Shown here one piece after another: positions 54,252-62,718 of a stretch of 64,000 bases of DNA (position 1 is the first letter of the stretch; each line of letters opens with the position of its first letter). Location: contig NZ_SMGP01000003.1 in assembly GCF_004339745.1 (NCBI RefSeq), positions 434,001 to 498,000 on the forward strand, in the 5' to 3' direction. This DNA is from Paraburkholderia sp. BL9I2N2 (lineage in GTDB: Bacteria > Pseudomonadota > Gammaproteobacteria > Burkholderiales > Burkholderiaceae). The notes under the pieces are model-generated. The model ran no database searches. It was not told the origin of the DNA and saw only the letters and a program-made list of their open reading frames with translations. A program made the translations under genes and the position numbers.

Positions 54252-57200
54252 ATGAACAAAGCATATCGGACCATCTGGAACAAGGCGCTAGGCGCCTTCG
54301 TTGCCGCGTCGGAGCTGGACGCGTCGCGCGGCAAGGGAAAGTCAGGAGCGGCTGCCTCCGTATGCGACGGGCGCTGCGGCGAGCCTGGTGAACACGGTGC
54401 TTCGGTGCTGCACGGTTCCAGCCCGCGTGTCGTCACCGTACTGCTGTTAATGGGTCTGGGGGGATGGGCCGCGCAGGCGCAGGCGCAGGTGAGCTGCTCG
54501 GCGGCGCCCTTCAACTTCTATAGTGGCAGCACCACCTGCGTGGGCTTTCAGTCGACCGCGTCTGGAGGCGGAGCCACTGCGGTAGGTTCTCTCGCCAGCA
54601 GTACCGGCATTAATGCCCTGTCCTTCGGCTTTCAGGCCATTGCCAATGGTATCAACGCCATTTACGTGGGCGCGCGCACGGCTCCGGGTACCGGCGCGAC
54701 CGCGGAGTCGGCAATCGGCATCGGTACGGATGTCGCCGCCAGCGGGTCCGCGGCCATCGGGATTGGCGTTGACGCTGTTTCGAGCGGCAACCTATCGACT
54801 GCCGTCGGCCCCTCGGCGAAAGCAACCGGAGACAACAGCGTTGCACTGGGTTCGAGCGCCAACGCTGCCGCGTCGGGCGTGGTCGCATTGGGCAGCGGAG
54901 CCACAGGCTCCCAGACCAATGGTGTAGCCGTTGGCTCGGGAGCCAGCGCCACTGGTGCGAACGCCCTTTATCTGGGCGCGCGCACCGCGGCGGGCACCGG
55001 TTCGACCGGAACGGCCTCCATCGCCATCGGCACTGACGTTACCTCTAACGCCGATTATGCCGCAGCGATTGGCTTCCAGGCCGTGGCAAGCGGACCCGCA
55101 GCCGTCGGAGTGGGCTATACCGCTGCAGCCTCCGGGACGCATGCCGTCGCCGTCGGCTTTCAGTCCATCGCAAGCGGCCTCAACGCCGTTTATCTTGGGC
55201 CGCGTTCTGTCGCAGGCACGGGCGCAACGGCGGCGGGTGCGATTGGCGTTGGCACGGACGTGACTGCGTCCGGTCCCTCTTCACTGGCCGCCGGCACAGT
55301 GTCTAAAGCCACGGCACAGAATGCCGTGGCTTTGGGGGCAGGCGCCGCCGCTACAGGGCTCAACGCGCTCGGCATGATGAATGGCTCGAAAGCGAGCGGT
55401 GCTAATGCAATAGCGTTGGGTTCGTCCGATTCCGTCGCGGAAGGCGGCGCGTCTGCCCCGGCGACGGTGGCGGGCGCCGCGGCGTCGGGCATTCGCGCGA
55501 TTGCGATCGGCTCCGGCGCGAGTTCGGCTGGCTCCTCGTCCATCGCGATCGGCGATTCAGCTCTGACGGGCGCCAACACCGATGCCCTCGCCATGGGTAC
55601 CTCCGCGACGGCAAACGCGACCAATGCTTCTGCCATCGGCAATGCCGCAAGTGCGCTCGCTGCGTCCACGGTTGCGATCGGCGACGGCAGCACCGTCGCC
55701 GCAGCAGCCGGCGCGGGTTCGTTCGCCGGCGGCCATAACTCCCAGGTACTCGGCGGGACGGGCGCAGTAGCGCTCGGTCAAGCGCAGACCGCCAGCGGCA
55801 ACGGCGCGGTCGCGATTGGCGATCCCAATACCGCGACTGGCAATGGTGCGGTCGCCGTGGGCGCGAACAACACCGCCACGGGCGATGGCGCGGTAGCGCA
55901 GGGCAACGGCAATACCGCCAATGGCCAGGGCGCGGTCGCACTGGGCAACGCGAGCAATGCGAACGGCGCGAGCGCGCTGGCATTCGGCGATTCGGCGGTG
56001 GCCAACCAGACCCATGCGATCGCGCTGGGTGCCGGCGCGTCCGCCAGCAACGCGAATGATGTCGCGCTGGGTGCGGGCAGCACAACCGCAGCGCCACATA
56101 CGGGCACCACTGCACTATACGGCGGCACGGCGGCCGGCATCGCGAGCGCGGCCAATGGCGTGGTGTCGGTGGGCTCCGCTGGGAAGGAGCGGCAACTGCA
56201 GAACGTGGCAGCCGGCGTGATTTCGGCCGCCAGCACCGACGCCATCAACGGCTCGCAGCTGAATACGGTTGTCGCCGGTATCAATAATCTCGGCGCGTCG
56301 ACAGCGGGCACCCTGGGCGGCGGCGCCAGCTATAGCGCGGCGACCGGCAATCTCACCGGCTTTAGCCAGCCGGTCAACACCGTTAGCACTACCGGGGCGG
56401 TAAGCGGACCCACCGCGCAGACGACGGTTGCCGGTGCCTTGACCGCGCTGAATACGAATATCGACAACACCGCCAACATTGCGGTCAAGTACGACGCGGC
56501 GGGCGGTACCAGGATCACGCTCGGTGCGACCGGCGGGGCGGGGGCCGGGTCTCCGGTGACCATCACCAACATGGCGCCGGCCGCATTGAACGCGACGAGC
56601 ACGGACGCGGTGAACGGGTCCCAGCTGTTCGCCACCAACCAGCAGGTGTCGACCAATACCACAGCGATTTCCAACATCAACAATGGCGGCGGGATCAAAT
56701 ATTTTCACACCAATTCGGTGCTGCCGGACAGTGTGCCCACCGGCACCGACGCGATCGCGGTGGGACCGGCCGCCAACGCGTTCGGTAACGATTCGATCGC
56801 CCAGGGTCTGAATGCGGTGGCCGGCGTGAACGGCGCACCGACGACGGCCAACGACATTGCATTGGGCAACGGGGCTCAAGCCACGGGTGGCGATTCGATC
56901 GCCCAGGGTACCGGAGCAACCGCGAACACGGCCGGCGCCATAGCGATCGGTCAGACGGCAACCGCCACCGGCGGCAAGGCCGTGTCGATCGGCGTGGGCA
57001 ATACGGCCAGCGGTAACGGCGCGGTCGCCATCGGCGATCCGAACTCAGCGATCGGGACCGGTGCGATAACCATGGGCGCGAACAATACGTCCAACGGCCA
57101 GGGCGCGGTGGCGCTCGGCAATGCGAATGCAGCGACCGGCCAGGGCGCCGTCGCGCTGGGCAACGCATCGCAAGCGAACAATGCCGGTTCGGTCGCGTTC

Positions 57201-60200
57201 GGCGACGCTGCAACGGTGTCGGCCGCGGCGACGCAAGGCGTTGCGATCGGCTCCGGCGCCACGGTCACCAACGCCGGCGCGGTGGCCTTGGGTGCGGGAA
57301 GCACGACTGCCGCCGCGGTGGGCACGCCAGGCGCGACGATCAATGGGACCGCGTACGCGTTTGCCGGCACCACGCCGGCGAGCACGGTCAGCGTCGGCAA
57401 AGTGGGCGCAGAACGCACCGTGACGAATGTTGCCGCGGGCCGGTTGAGCTCGACCAGTACCGACGCCGTGAACGGCTCGCAGTTGTACGCGACCGATCAG
57501 GCCGTCGACGCGCTGTCCACGACGGTAACCGCCAACAAGACGCACTACTACAGCGTCAACGACGGCGGCACACAGGGTGCCAACTACGCCGACGACGGCG
57601 CGACCGGTGTGAACGCGCTGGCTGCGGGTGTCGGCGCCCAGGCTTCGGGGGTGAGCAGCATGGCGCTGGGCAACGGTGCCCAGGCGCTGGCGAACAGTGC
57701 ACTGGCATTCGGACTGCAGGCGAGTGCCTCGATCGTCGGCGGCGTGGCGATCGGGTCGGGATCGGTTTCAGATCGCACGGTTCTGCCCGCGGCGGGATCG
57801 ATCGCCAACGGCTCCCACGCGATTCCGTTCAATACGTCCGATGAGACCTTGCTGGGTGCGGTATCCGTCGGCAGTAGCACGGCCTACCGTCAGTTGACCA
57901 ATGTGGCCGACGGCACGCAGGCGCAAGACGCAGTCACCGTCAGGCAACTGGCGGGCGCATTGTCGTCGTTTTCGGTGACGGGCACGAACTATTTCCACGC
58001 GAATTCGACGGCGGCCGATTCGCTGGCCGTGGGCGCGGAGTCAATCGCGGTCGGACCGACGACCGTTGTCAACGGCGACAGCGGCGTCGGTGTCGGCAAC
58101 GGGGCGGTGGTCGATGCAACGGCGCCCGGCGGTGTCGCGATCGGTCAGCAATCGCATTCGGCCGCGGCCGACGCAATGGCGCTCGGCAGCGGCGCGGTCG
58201 CGAGCGGTGCGCAGTCGATTGCGCAGGGCGCCAACGCGAATGCCGCTAACCAGGGCGGCGTGGCTGTGGGCTCAGGCGCGCAGAGTAGCGCCACGGACGC
58301 CGTAGCGCTCGGCGCCGGGGCCAGCTCGACGTTCGCCAATAGCGTGGCACTGGGCAGCGCATCGACAACCGCCGCGGCGGTGGCGACGCCGGGTGTCACG
58401 ATCAACGGCACAGCCTACACGTACGCCGGGACTGCCCCGACGAGCACGGTGAGCGTGGGCAGCGCAGGCAACGAGCGCACGGTGACCAACGTGGCGGCAG
58501 GCCGGGTGAGCGCGACCAGCACCGACGCAGTGAATGGCTCGCAGCTGTATGCAACCGATCAGGCAGTCAGCAGTCTGTCCACGACGGTAACCGCCAACAA
58601 GACGCACTACTACAGCGTCAACGACGGCGGTACTCAGAGTGCCAACTACGCCGACGATGGCGCCACCGGCACCAACGCGCTTGCGGCGGGTGTGGCCGCC
58701 ACCGCGGCCGGCGCCAACAGCACGGCCCTGGGTCAGGGCGCGGTGGCCAATAACGCCGATGCCGTTGCGCTGGGCAGCGGGTCGACCACGGCTGCGGCAG
58801 TGGCAACGACCGGCGACACGATCAACGGCACGGCCTACACCTACGCCGGTGCCGCCCCGACGAGCACGGTCAGCGTGGGCAGCGCGGGTAACGAGCGCAC
58901 GGTGACCAACGTGGCGGCAGGCCGGGTCAGCGCGACAAGCACCGACGCGGTGAACGGTTCGCAGCTGTACGCGACGGATCAGGCGGTGGACAGCCTCGCC
59001 AGCGTAGTGACCGCCAGCAAGACGCACTACTACAGCGTGAACGATGGCGGCACACAGGGCGGCAACTACAACAACGACGGCGCCACCGGCGTCAATGCGC
59101 TGGCGGCGGGCGTGGGGGCAACGGCCGCCGGCGTGAGCAGCTTTGCCGGCGGCAACGGCGCTGCCGCGCAGGCGGACAACGCGCTTGCGCTGGGTGCCCT
59201 GTCGAGCGCAACGGTGGCCGGCGGAGTCGCGATCGGCTCGGGATCCGTGTCCAATCGCGCGGTCCTGTCCGGGATCGGTTCAATTGCGAATGGCACCCAT
59301 GCGATTCCTTTCAACACGTCGGATCAAACGTTGCTCGGCGCAGTGTCTTTCGGCAGCGCGGCCGGCAACACCTATCGCCAGTTGACCAACGTCGCGGACG
59401 GCACTCAGGCACAGGATGCGGTCACCATCAGGCAGCTTGCGGGCGCGCTATCGTCGTTCGCCGTTACCGGACAGATGTATTTTCACGCGAATTCGACGGC
59501 GGCGGATTCGCTCGCGGTCGGCGCGCAGTCGATTGCGGTCGGACCGACGACAGTGGTCAACGGTGATAACGGCGTGGGGATCGGCAACGGCGCCATCGTC
59601 GATTCGACGGCACCAGGCGGCGTCGCGATCGGTGAAAGCTCGAATGCGGCACAGGCCGACGCGATTGCGCTCGGCAGCGGCGCCATCGCAAGCGGCGCCC
59701 AGTCGATCGCACAAGGGGCGAACGCAAAGGCTGCGAATGCAGGCGGCATTGCTATCGGTTCGGGGGCGCAAAGCAGCGCCATCGATGCGGTCGCGATGGG
59801 CTCAGGCGCGAGCGCGTCGATGGCAAACAGCGTTGCGCTAGGCGCGGGTTCGGTGACCACGGTTGGCGCGTTGAGCAACTACATCGCATACGGGTTGAGC
59901 AGTCCGCAATCGTCCGCAGGTGAGGTCAATATCGGTAATCGGCAGATCACCGGCGTGGCAGCCGGCAAGGCCGGAACCGACGCGGTGAACGTCTCGCAAC
60001 TGGACGCGGTGTCAACCCAGTTGACCACGCTGATCAACCAACGGACCACGAACAGCGGCGGCAGCTTCTCGTCCTCGCCCGGCACGCCGACGCCACCGGC
60101 GTCCACGGGATCGAATTCGTCGGCGGGCGGGCAAGGCGCATCGGCATCCGGGTCGAATAGCACGGCGGTCGGCAACAGTTCGCAAGCGAGCGCGACGGGC

Positions 60201-60686
60201 GCGACCGCAGTGGGGGTCGGCGCGGCCGCGAGCGGGAATAACTCGGTGGCGCTTGGGGCAGGTAGCACGGACGGAGGCCGCAGCAACGTGGTATCCGTCG
60301 GTTCGCTTGCCGACACGCGGCAGGTGGCGAATGTGGCTGCGGGAACCCAGGGGACGGACGCAGTCAACGTGGACCAGCTCAATGCCGGGCTCGCGCAGGC
60401 CAATGCCTATACCGATCAACGGGTGGATCAGCTGCAATCGGGCATCAACTCCGTCGCGCGCAATGCCTATTCCGGCATCGCCGCAGCGACCGCATTGACG
60501 ATGATTCCGGAGGTCGACAAGGACAAGACCTTGTCATTTGGCATCGGCACGGCGGGCTTTCGTGGCTATCAGGCCGTCGCGCTGGGGGGGACCGCTCGTG
60601 TCACCGAAAACATCAAGATGAAGGCAGGCGTCGGCATGAGCCCCGGCGGCACAACCTTCGGCATGGGTGCGGCCATGCAATGGTAG
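54252..60686 (+). CDS. YadA-like trimeric autotransporter adhesin, 2144 aa
   Basis: A type Vc secreted surface adhesin. It starts with an extended signal peptide (MNKAYRTIWNKALGAFVAAS, then a hydrophobic core near 60-79 ending WAAQAQAQ). Residues ~85-2020 are YadA head repeats with the AIG-G/ALG-GA pattern, divided by neck motifs (ERxxxNVAAG with DAxxGSQL) near 646, 1053, 1406, 1546, 1895 and 2022. A short coiled coil (AYTDQRVDQLQSGINSVARN) leads into the YadA anchor, about 70 residues ending AAMQW, which forms the beta-barrel in the outer membrane as a trimer. The segment ~1090-1380 recurs at ~1585-1870. An OmpA-like lipoprotein gene follows 81 bases later. Confidence 0.93.
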   Translation: MNKAYRTIWNKALGAFVAASELDASRGKGKSGAAASVCDGRCGEPGEHGASVLHGSSPRVVTVLLLMGLGGWAAQAQAQVSCSAAPFNFYSGSTTCVGFQSTASGGGATAVGSLASSTGINALSFGFQAIANGINAIYVGARTAPGTGATAESAIGIGTDVAASGSAAIGIGVDAVSSGNLSTAVGPSAKATGDNSVALGSSANAAASGVVALGSGATGSQTNGVAVGSGASATGANALYLGARTAAGTGSTGTASIAIGTDVTSNADYAAAIGFQAVASGPAAVGVGYTAAASGTHAVAVGFQSIASGLNAVYLGPRSVAGTGATAAGAIGVGTDVTASGPSSLAAGTVSKATAQNAVALGAGAAATGLNALGMMNGSKASGANAIALGSSDSVAEGGASAPATVAGAAASGIRAIAIGSGASSAGSSSIAIGDSALTGANTDALAMGTSATANATNASAIGNAASALAASTVAIGDGSTVAAAAGAGSFAGGHNSQVLGGTGAVALGQAQTASGNGAVAIGDPNTATGNGAVAVGANNTATGDGAVAQGNGNTANGQGAVALGNASNANGASALAFGDSAVANQTHAIALGAGASASNANDVALGAGSTTAAPHTGTTALYGGTAAGIASAANGVVSVGSAGKERQLQNVAAGVISAASTDAINGSQLNTVVAGINNLGASTAGTLGGGASYSAATGNLTGFSQPVNTVSTTGAVSGPTAQTTVAGALTALNTNIDNTANIAVKYDAAGGTRITLGATGGAGAGSPVTITNMAPAALNATSTDAVNGSQLFATNQQVSTNTTAISNINNGGGIKYFHTNSVLPDSVPTGTDAIAVGPAANAFGNDSIAQGLNAVAGVNGAPTTANDIALGNGAQATGGDSIAQGTGATANTAGAIAIGQTATATGGKAVSIGVGNTASGNGAVAIGDPNSAIGTGAITMGANNTSNGQGAVALGNANAATGQGAVALGNASQANNAGSVAFGDAATVSAAATQGVAIGSGATVTNAGAVALGAGSTTAAAVGTPGATINGTAYAFAGTTPASTVSVGKVGAERTVTNVAAGRLSSTSTDAVNGSQLYATDQAVDALSTTVTANKTHYYSVNDGGTQGANYADDGATGVNALAAGVGAQASGVSSMALGNGAQALANSALAFGLQASASIVGGVAIGSGSVSDRTVLPAAGSIANGSHAIPFNTSDETLLGAVSVGSSTAYRQLTNVADGTQAQDAVTVRQLAGALSSFSVTGTNYFHANSTAADSLAVGAESIAVGPTTVVNGDSGVGVGNGAVVDATAPGGVAIGQQSHSAAADAMALGSGAVASGAQSIAQGANANAANQGGVAVGSGAQSSATDAVALGAGASSTFANSVALGSASTTAAAVATPGVTINGTAYTYAGTAPTSTVSVGSAGNERTVTNVAAGRVSATSTDAVNGSQLYATDQAVSSLSTTVTANKTHYYSVNDGGTQSANYADDGATGTNALAAGVAATAAGANSTALGQGAVANNADAVALGSGSTTAAAVATTGDTINGTAYTYAGAAPTSTVSVGSAGNERTVTNVAAGRVSATSTDAVNGSQLYATDQAVDSLASVVTASKTHYYSVNDGGTQGGNYNNDGATGVNALAAGVGATAAGVSSFAGGNGAAAQADNALALGALSSATVAGGVAIGSGSVSNRAVLSGIGSIANGTHAIPFNTSDQTLLGAVSFGSAAGNTYRQLTNVADGTQAQDAVTIRQLAGALSSFAVTGQMYFHANSTAADSLAVGAQSIAVGPTTVVNGDNGVGIGNGAIVDSTAPGGVAIGESSNAAQADAIALGSGAIASGAQSIAQGANAKAANAGGIAIGSGAQSSAIDAVAMGSGASASMANSVALGAGSVTTVGALSNYIAYGLSSPQSSAGEVNIGNRQITGVAAGKAGTDAVNVSQLDAVSTQLTTLINQRTTNSGGSFSSSPGTPTPPASTGSNSSAGGQGASASGSNSTAVGNSSQASATGATAVGVGAAASGNNSVALGAGSTDGGRSNVVSVGSLADTRQVANVAAGTQGTDAVNVDQLNAGLAQANAYTDQRVDQLQSGINSVARNAYSGIAAATALTMIPEVDKDKTLSFGIGTAGFRGYQAVALGGTARVTENIKMKAGVGMSPGGTTFGMGAAMQW
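57526..58560 (+). repeat. Adhesin module, copy 1
   Basis: Within the autotransporter gene. Begins at THYYSVNDGGTQ and runs through AHAIPFNTSD-like and YFHANSTAADSLAVG segments to the next neck. Copy 2 (58590-58990) has only the first and last parts; copy 3 (59010-59870) has most of the length. Translated copies 1 and 3 are largely the same. Confidence 0.75.
59010..59870 (+). repeat. Adhesin module, copy 3
   Basis: Carries the same succession as copy 1: THYYSVNDGGTQ, GVAIGSGSVSNRAVL, HAIPFNTSDQTLLGAV, YFHANSTAADSLAVGAQSIA and IASGAQSIAQGANA, ending before the anchor-side neck. Confidence 0.75.
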
Positions 60687-60766
60687 GGCGCAGACGCCTT
60701 CGCTCAAGTGCGGACAACATGATCGTGCTCAGAACCTGACGTACGCAAAACAGTATGGAGAACACA

Positions 60767-61489
60767 ATGAAGCAGCTTTCTGGATGGGGTTTGTCGCTGA
60801 GCCTGGTGTTGCTTGCAGGATGTTCGAGTGCCTCCGGGCCGACGTTTAACGCTTATACGATTACGGCCGCCGACGGTTCCACGCTTCATCAGGTCGAATG
60901 TCATGGGATCTTCGAGGGACCTGCTACCTGTATGAAGGTGGCTCAGCAGATATGTCACGGAGAACCGGTTCGCCCGGTGCAGAAAGTCGGGCGCCTGCTG
61001 CCGGACAATGACCAGGCCGATGTCACGCGGCGGCTTACCTTCGCCTGCGGCGACGCGCCGGTCACGCCGGCTGCAGTGTCCTCGCAGCCGGTCGCACCTG
61101 CGGCGCAAACGGTTGATCAGTTCGTGATCCAAAGCGATGCGTTGTTTGCCTTCGGCAAATCAAGCCGCGCTTCAATGCTGCCGGGCGGGGTGGCAAGTCT
61201 CGATCAGGTCATTAGGCGTATCAGGCAGCGCAGTGGCGTTCAGTCCATTTCGGTCGTAGGCCATACCGACCGTCTTGGGCCTGAAACGGTCAACCAGCCG
61301 TTGTCCCTGGCGCGTGCACAGACGGTGAGGGAGTACATGATCAATCATGGACTGAACGGTGAGGTGATTCATGCGACGGGCGTGGGCTCCGGCGATTCAA
61401 CAACGCAATGTCCGGACGGCGGGAGCAAGTCGCTCATCGCTTGCCTGCAACCGGACAGGCGGGTCTCCATTGAAGTTCGGGGGGAGTGA
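60767..61489 (+). CDS. OmpA-family lipoprotein linked to the adhesin
   Basis: A 240-residue lipoprotein: signal with LLAGCSS lipobox (Cys at about 19), an unrecognised ~90-residue N-terminal domain with paired cysteines (VECHGIFEGPATCMKVAQQI), and a C-terminal OmpA peptidoglycan-binding domain (SISVVGHTDRLGPETVNQPL, with LSLARAQTVREYMINHG). ATG 60767 is preferred over ATG 60755 because GGAG sits six bases before it. In Burkholderiales such proteins are often encoded next to YadA-like adhesins, where they likely stabilise the adhesin or anchor it to peptidoglycan. Confidence 0.82.
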   Translation: MKQLSGWGLSLSLVLLAGCSSASGPTFNAYTITAADGSTLHQVECHGIFEGPATCMKVAQQICHGEPVRPVQKVGRLLPDNDQADVTRRLTFACGDAPVTPAAVSSQPVAPAAQTVDQFVIQSDALFAFGKSSRASMLPGGVASLDQVIRRIRQRSGVQSISVVGHTDRLGPETVNQPLSLARAQTVREYMINHGLNGEVIHATGVGSGDSTTQCPDGGSKSLIACLQPDRRVSIEVRGE

Positions 61490-61587
61490 GATGGCTCAGT
61501 GCCGAACCGGTTCGAGATGAACGAGCCAACGTTCGGCCCCGAGCGCCGGGATGTCCTTCGGCGCGCCGGGCGAGCCGCGCAGGCTGG

Positions 61588-61656
61588 ATGCTGCGCGAAC
61601 GGATCGTCGTGTGCGACAGCTCGCGTATCGACACGCTGCTGGCACTGCCGCTATGA
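61588..61656 (+). pseudogene. Short C-terminal fragment upstream of pdxA
   Basis: The frame MLRERIVVCDSSRIDTLLAL ends in TGA at 61654-61656, overlapping the pdxA-like start (ATGA). It looks like the tail of a gene that once preceded pdxA in an operon. Too little remains to name it. Confidence 0.3.
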
Positions 61657-62627
61657 AACAGCCGACGAGCCACTCCCTAACCATCGCGCTGGCGATCGGC
61701 GACCCGAACGGCATCGGTCCCGAGATTGCCGTGAAGGCCGCCGCGCAGAGCGCGCGCGACATGGCCGATGCCGGTCCGACGCGGCGTCTGGTTCTGTTCG
61801 GCGATGCGTTCGTCATTCGCTGGTATGTCCAGCGCTGCTGTCCCGGGATGACGCTTCGGCAAGTGCGGGCCGACGATTTGCCCGCGGCCGAACCCGGCGC
61901 GATCGACGTGGTCGACGTCGCGTCGCTGGCTGCCGAAGCATTCGTGCCGGGTGAAGTCGCGGCCGCGGCCGGAACCGCGACGCTCGCGTATGTCAGCGTC
62001 GCACTCGCTGCCGCGCGGGCGGGCAATGTCGACGTCGTGATCGCGTGTCCGCATTCGGAGACGGCGATCAATGCGAGCGGCGTGCGTTTCGCCGGCTATC
62101 CGGGCTTCGTCGCGCAGCAGATGGGCGTGCCGGCTGACGACGTGTATCTGCTGCTGATCGGCGGCGGCCTGCGCATCGTTCATGCGACCTTGCACGAAGG
62201 CATTGGTTCGGCGCTCGCGCGGCTCGATCAGCGCCACATCGTACGCGCCGCGCGAGCCGCCGCGCAAACGCTGCAATTGATGGGCATCGAGCGCCCGGTG
62301 GTCGGCCTGATGGGCATCAATCCGCACGCGGGCGAAGGCGGGCTGTTTGGCCGCGAGGACATCGACATCACCGAACCCGCCGCGCGGCAGTTGCGCGACG
62401 AGGGCATTGCCGTGATCGGACCGGACGGCGCGGATCTGTTGCTGACGAATCCCGATGTCGACGTGTTCGTCGCGATGTATCACGACCAGGGGCACATTCC
62501 CGTCAAGCTGCGCGCGGGCCGCCATAGCGCGGCGCTGTCGATCGGCGCGGGCGTGATGTTCTCGAGCGTCGGCCACGGCAGCGGCTTCGACATCGCGGGC
62601 AGGCTGCGAGGGTGTCCAGATGTTTGA
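61653..62627 (+). pseudogene. PdxA-family dehydrogenase, truncated at the C-terminus
   Basis: A 324-residue product of the 4-hydroxythreonine-4-phosphate dehydrogenase family (PdxA/PdxA2, the latter oxidising 4-phospho-threonate or -erythronate). Landmarks: IALAIGDPNGIGPEIAVKAA, VVIACPHSETAINASG, GLMGINPHAGEGGLFGRED, VAMYHDQGHIPVK (metal His) and SIGAGVMFSSVGHGSGFDI. At FDIAG the family continues for ~25-35 residues (usually DPxSLIxAI helix), but here RLRGCPDV and a stop follow. It is probably inactive or impaired. Start ATG 61653 overlaps the stop of the preceding fragment. Confidence 0.7.
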
Positions 62628-62718
62628 GGTGGCGGCAAAGGCGGTTAGAATGCGATGAGCCCACGGTATCCGCACAAGCGATGCCTTTGGCTCCGACGCG
62701 AACAGAAGGCACAAAAAA

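Noticed and set aside
54652..60437. Many long minus-strand frames opposite the autotransporter
   Set aside because: They arise from the repetitive, GC-rich Ala/Gly/Ser codons and have no independent support.
54252..60686. Repeats considered as a CRISPR-like or satellite array
   Set aside because: The repetition is in frame and explained by YadA head and neck repeats; no spacer structure.
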